Shown here: positions 60,291-64,000 of the stretch, in pieces | Position numbering within the stretch: position 1 is the stretch's first letter | How the letters are laid out: every line of letters starts with the position of its first letter | Origin: Lutjanus erythropterus | Lineage: Eukaryota > Chordata > Actinopteri > Lutjaniformes > Lutjanidae | Assembly: GCA_020091685.1 (NCBI GenBank) | Contig: CM034613.1 | Span: 139,177 to 203,176, forward strand | Reading direction: 5' to 3' | Length of the DNA: 64,000 bases | Position numbers and translations under genes: made by a program | The notes under the pieces: model-generated | The model's database searches: none | Seen by the model: only the letters and a program-made list of their open reading frames with translations | What the model was told of the DNA's origin: nothing

Positions 60291-61989
60291 TACTAGCCAT
60301 TTACAAGTCTAGCTCCTAACACAACTCAAAGTTTTTGACTTCTAAAACACTGACTGATAACACACATTGAACCGTCTTTCATGGACGCTTTAAAAGATTC
60401 ACCAGCTGGACAAAAAACTATATGAGAACAAAGACGTTGTCTAATTGTTAACACTGCAGTCATAAATCAAAAAGACCAAATGATCAGATAGTGGAATAAA
60501 TTTCAGCATCATCCATCCTCAGACCACAACATTTATCAAAGTTGTGGAGTTTTTGTAGTTTGGGGGACATGAGACTTATGGCAGGAGGCAAAGACCCAGG
60601 AGTGAAACCAGGGACAATGGTTTAGCAGGAGCAGGGGATTGTGGGTAGAGGACCACACACAGAGCGGCCCTGCCTGCCATCAAGTCATACTGATCAACAT
60701 TCCAGGCAGGACCCGGCCCAGAGCGAAGCGTCACACGCATAACAAGTAGACAACAGACTGAAGCCTGTTGTTTCAGCGTATGCACAGTTCCTCAGTGACT
60801 CAAAGGCTCTGAATGTGCTTCACCTCAACACTTCATCCACCTGATTCAATCTCACTTTACAGTTCTTCTTTACATCTGTTTTACACCTGACTCACTGTAG
60901 GCTGACAACTTCACCAGTCTGAGAGGTGTATTTTTGACCAACAAGTCCCAAACTTTTAATAAAAACTGAAAAAAATATGTGAATGTCCCTGAAGGAGGAA
61001 TATAGACATGTGTAATTATGGCCTTGTCAGCTGGTTTAACATGTTAGGTCTTACATAGACCCACTGACCCACTCATCCTTTTTTATTCAATTTTTTTGGA
61101 AAGCCATCATCAGGTCATGTGATAAACTGATGGCCTTTTGTTCAGTCTTCACTTGACCTGAAGGATTAATCTAAATATGATCAAAATCACCAGGGATGCA
61201 ACTAATGGTCATTTTCATTATCAATGATTTTTTATTTACGTTTATTTTTCTCAATTAATTAATTACTTGTTTGTTCAATAAAATGCCAAAGAAATTGTGA
61301 ACAAATCTTGATCAGTGTCTCCCAAACACAAAGATGATATTCAGAAATGTCTTGTTTTATCCACAACCAGACAGATAATATCAAGACAATATGCTTGATT
61401 GGTACAGATCCAAGCAAAAGTCACATCATCATCATTTTTATATTTTTTCAGTGACAAAAAGAAAAAAATTACAATGAAAAGTCATGACTATATAATTTTT
61501 ATTTTTGTAAATTAAAAAAGTAAAGTGTCAGTAGAACTGGTGCATTTGTTAAAACTTTAAATTAAAAATAGTGCAAAATTGTGCCTGATGCAGGGGACGT
61601 GTGGATCTGTCCTGCAGAGCATGTTGTGGACATTGATGGTTTTCTGTGGGATTGGGGGGCTCATTTTATTAAGCATGTACTTCTTTTTATATTATCAATA
61701 TCAATGACCTCTGAGGGAAAGAAAAAATGTTCTAACCTATAAAACAAAGTTAAATTTACAACTGACTCAAAGTTAATGTTGATTCCAGTGGGAGAGTTTC
61801 AGAGGGGCTTACTTGATGGACACAAAAGGTCTTGAAAAATTCAAAAAGTACATTTCATCTTTAAATTTACTGTAAATGATCTTGTTGCAGCCCACCTAAC
61901 TTTATATTTTCACTACTCTTTCTTCAGCAGGATTAAGAAGAGTTTAAAATCAGTTAGTAAATTATTGAGCAAACTGCCCTCAACTGTAC

Positions 61990-62440
61990 AACTAGCAGGG
62001 GGAATAAATACTCAGATCATTTACTCAAGTAAAAGTAGCAATACAACAGTGTAGAAATACTCAAGTAAAAGTGAACCAATCAAAACTTAACTCCAGTACA
62101 AATTTATACAGAATGGCCCATTTCAGAATAATGTATATTATATTATTGGATTTTGATGGTGGAGCTAGCAAAGGTGGGGGTCATTTTTAACTGATTTATA
62201 TACTGCTGTGTAGTTTAACCTAACAATAATATCTGAGTGTTGATAACATTTTGCTTTAATTAATTTATTCCGTAAAGTAACCAGGGACGAAATTTATCAA
62301 ATAGATTAAGAGAACTGAAAAGTACAAAATTCCCCGGAGTAGAAGCAAAAAGTAACAAAAAATAAAGTTAAAATTCAAGTGAACCTGCCTCAAAATTGCA
62401 CTTGAGTAGCCTACAGTAGTTACTTAAGTTACTTTACAGG
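61990..62440 (+). repeat. Common fish repeat (CTCAAGTAAAAGTA type)
   Basis: TTTACTCAAGTAAAAGTAGC, then CAGTGTAGAAATACTCAAGT near 62020-62070, and GTTACTTAAGTTACTTTACA near 62420 are blocks of a widespread fish DNA repeat. It ends just before sox19 exon 1 sequence begins. Confidence 0.55.
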
Positions 62441-62489
62441 ACAGGATACACACATAGAGGCAGTACCTGCCCGGCTCTCAGACACTCAC

Positions 62490-63151
62490 CTGTACGTGTT
62501 GGCTCCGTTCATGTACGTCTGAGCTGCCGTCATCGCGGGCGGGTACTGCAGCGCTGACAGGTCGTACCGGTGCAACTGCTGCGTGTAGCCCAGCGCCTCG
62601 CCCTGCATGCCGGCGTATCCCCCGGTGGGGCCCCAGCCGTAGCTCTCCATCCTCGGACTACCACCTTGGCCCTGTGCAGCGGCGGCCAGCAGGTTCCCCG
62701 CGGCCAGCGGGTACTTGCCCACCTGGGTGTCCTTTTTGAGTAGGGGCTTCGTCTTGCGGCGGGGCTTGTATTTGTAGTCGGGATACTCCTTCATGTGGAC
62801 GGCCCGGAGGCGCTTGGCCTCGTCGATGAAGGGCCGCTTCTCGGCGTCGGTGAGGAGCTTCCACTCGGCCCCCAGCCGCTTGCTGATCTCGGAGTTGTGC
62901 ATTTTGGGGTTCTCTTGAGCCATTTTGCGCCTCTGGCCGCGAGACCAGACCATGAAGGCATTCATGGGTCGCTTGACTTTATCCATGGGGTCGCCTCCGG
63001 GTGCACACGCCGTCTTGGAGCTCGGGTGAGAGTTGCCGTTGCTGCCCATGTTGCCGGTCATGTTGCCGGTGACCGGGGACAGTCCCTGCGAGGTCTGGTG
63101 GGACGGGGGCTGGCCGGTGGGCTTCAGCTCGTGCTCCATCATGCTGTACAT
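62490..63151 (-). CDS. sox19: Sox19 (SoxB1-type), coding exon 1 with HMG box
   Basis: The protein starts [16 protein letters not shown], the SoxB1 N-terminal signature (SOX2 starts MYNMMETELK). An HMG box covers about residues 57-135: [20 protein letters not shown], then [15 protein letters not shown] and [20 protein letters not shown]. The basic tail [13 protein letters not shown] follows it. The box bends DNA at ACAAT-type sites; SoxB1 factors keep cells pluripotent and neural. The exon ends CAG at 62490, two bases into a codon, and joins exon 2 to give 307 residues in all. Most SoxB genes lack introns, whereas the SOX15/sox19 group is split, which supports sox19. Fish have sox19a and sox19b; I cannot tell which this is. 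The gene converges on mpdu1, as SOX15 does on MPDU1 in human. Confidence 0.95.
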
Positions 63152-63640
63152 GTCGGCAGGTGGAGGAAAGATTCAGCTCAGGTCCAGAAGAGTTGAAGCA
63201 CACCTGAAGCAGCCGTGTGTCGCCTTCTGTCCACCTGGCGACTGGTGGACACGTCTCCTTGCTGGGTTCACTGGGAGCGCCGGGTGGTCCAAATTAACTC
63301 TTTAATTAGACTCCTCGCTACGCTCACGAGACACCGCAGCGGACTTTGTGTTTGTCTTAAATGATTTGTCTGATTGTGTCCGTCATTACTGTGAGGCTGT
63401 CTGTTTGTCTGTCCCGTGGAACCACTTGTTGTTGAGACACAGCTCAGCTCACACACTGAACTTTTCTGCCGCCTCACTCCAAAACTTCTTCTGTCCTCGT
63501 ACGCTCACTCGGCTGTGGACCAATGAGAGAGCGCGAGGCTTCAGTCTGTGCGCGTGCATTTGCAACTGAAAGGACTCAGACGGTGCGCGAGACACTTGTT
63601 GATGGCGGAGGTGGAGAGACGGGAGACATTCCAGGGAGAC
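63152..63640 (-). promoter_or_regulatory. sox19: Sox19 5' UTR and promoter region
   Basis: GC- and CpG-richer DNA lies directly upstream of the sox19 ATG. On the minus strand there is an inverted CCAAT box (CTCATTGGTCC, near 63520) and an octamer-like TTGCAAAT (near 63560). No TATA box is evident. The start of transcription cannot be placed exactly. Confidence 0.5.
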
Positions 63641-63825
63641 AAGTCCTCAAAATCGACCATCAACTAACCTACACTGATCAGACCGATCACATCTGATCTA
63701 AAGAAGGGTTACCAGACTGCTCAGACCACACACACACACACATACAAAGGTCTACCCTCATTCAATGAAAACACACACTGCTCTCTGTCACACGAACGTA
63801 TTCTTTCCACCAGTAAAAAAAATAT
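63641..63825. other. Sox19 upstream flank
   Basis: Contains a short CA run (63728-63742). No other feature seen. Confidence 0.5.
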
Positions 63826-64000
63826 TAAAATATTAAGTCGAAATTATGAGATAAATGGCTCAATAAGTTTTTTAAGTTGAAATAATGAGATGTAAAGTCA
63901 TTATAGGATAAAATATAACTTCTATCTCACAATTATGACTTCATAAGGATCATGAGGATATTTGTTCCTTTATTGGCAGAAATGAGCTTCCATAATGCTT
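63826..64000 (-). repeat. Interspersed repeat with ATTATGAGATAAA array, upstream of sox19
   Basis: On the minus strand TATGGAAGCTCATTTCTGCC leads to AAATATCC and then diverged units of AAAGTCATAATTATGAGAT type. This matches 54355-54520 in opposite orientation. The window ends here. Confidence 0.65.

Larger units (their letters stand above)
56584..62489 (-). other. sox19: Sox19 intron, 5.9 kb
   Basis: The donor is CAG then GTGAGT at 62489 and the acceptor ends at 56584. The intron is phase 2. Apart from the SOX-motif array (56915-57160), a diverged repeat pair (59555-60290) and a common fish repeat near its 5' end (61990-62440), I recognise nothing in it. Confidence 0.85.

Noticed and set aside
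62795-63196. 133-codon plus-strand frame
   Set aside because: Antisense to the HMG-box exon of sox19, with no domain of its own.
1-64000. CRISPR arrays, operons, phage or plasmid features
   Set aside because: Spliced genes, SINEs, LINEs and microsatellites show a vertebrate nuclear genome. No regularly spaced repeat arrays were seen.

Overview
The window reads as nuclear DNA from a teleost fish. It is AT-rich and intron-rich, with long microsatellites. It carries a typical fish repeat set (hAT, Rex1-like, RTE and L1-like LINEs, a tRNA-headed SINE, TTAA-flanked MITEs) and two vertebrate genes in a known neighbourhood. mpdu1 (+) and a SoxB1-type sox19 gene (-) face each other, as MPDU1 and SOX15 do on human 17p13.1.

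Region 1 (1-20 kb) is accessory DNA. A spliced gene for a UIM plus HECT ubiquitin-ligase-like protein runs on + from about 5.5 to 14.3 kb. Exon phases agree across all junctions, but it is broken by an in-frame stop, a frame change and a hAT insertion at an exon-intron boundary. Its UIM exon and about 1.3 kb of flank are present twice (1-1330 and 5505-6855). The copies are separated by an L1-like LINE and hAT debris. The invading hAT contains a second hAT and an LTR-like block. A spliced, broken DDE integrase gene of a eukaryotic integrase-core transposon family lies on - at 17.1-19.4 kb, converging on the HECT gene. The pair could be parts of one large mobile element, and this is the best candidate here for something little described.

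Region 2 (19.7-25.4 kb) holds a hexamer-based satellite, a broken B30.2/SPRY exon, a SINE with an exact 12-bp target duplication, microsatellites and a strong CTCF-like motif.

Region 3 (25.4-36.7 kb) is mpdu1. It has seven coding exons encoding 255 residues, all with GT-AG junctions, and looks intact. The product is an ER membrane protein needed for use of dolichol-linked mannose and glucose.

Region 4 (36.7-54.6 kb) is intergenic, with MITEs, a Rex1-like LINE fragment, a second CTCF-like motif facing the first, and one non-repetitive CpG-rich block at 51.5-52.2 kb.

Region 5 (54.6-64 kb) is sox19. It has two coding exons split by a 5.9-kb phase-2 intron and encodes 307 residues. The intron carries a small array of SOX-type motifs. 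Copies of one repeat in opposite orientation lie on either side of the gene.
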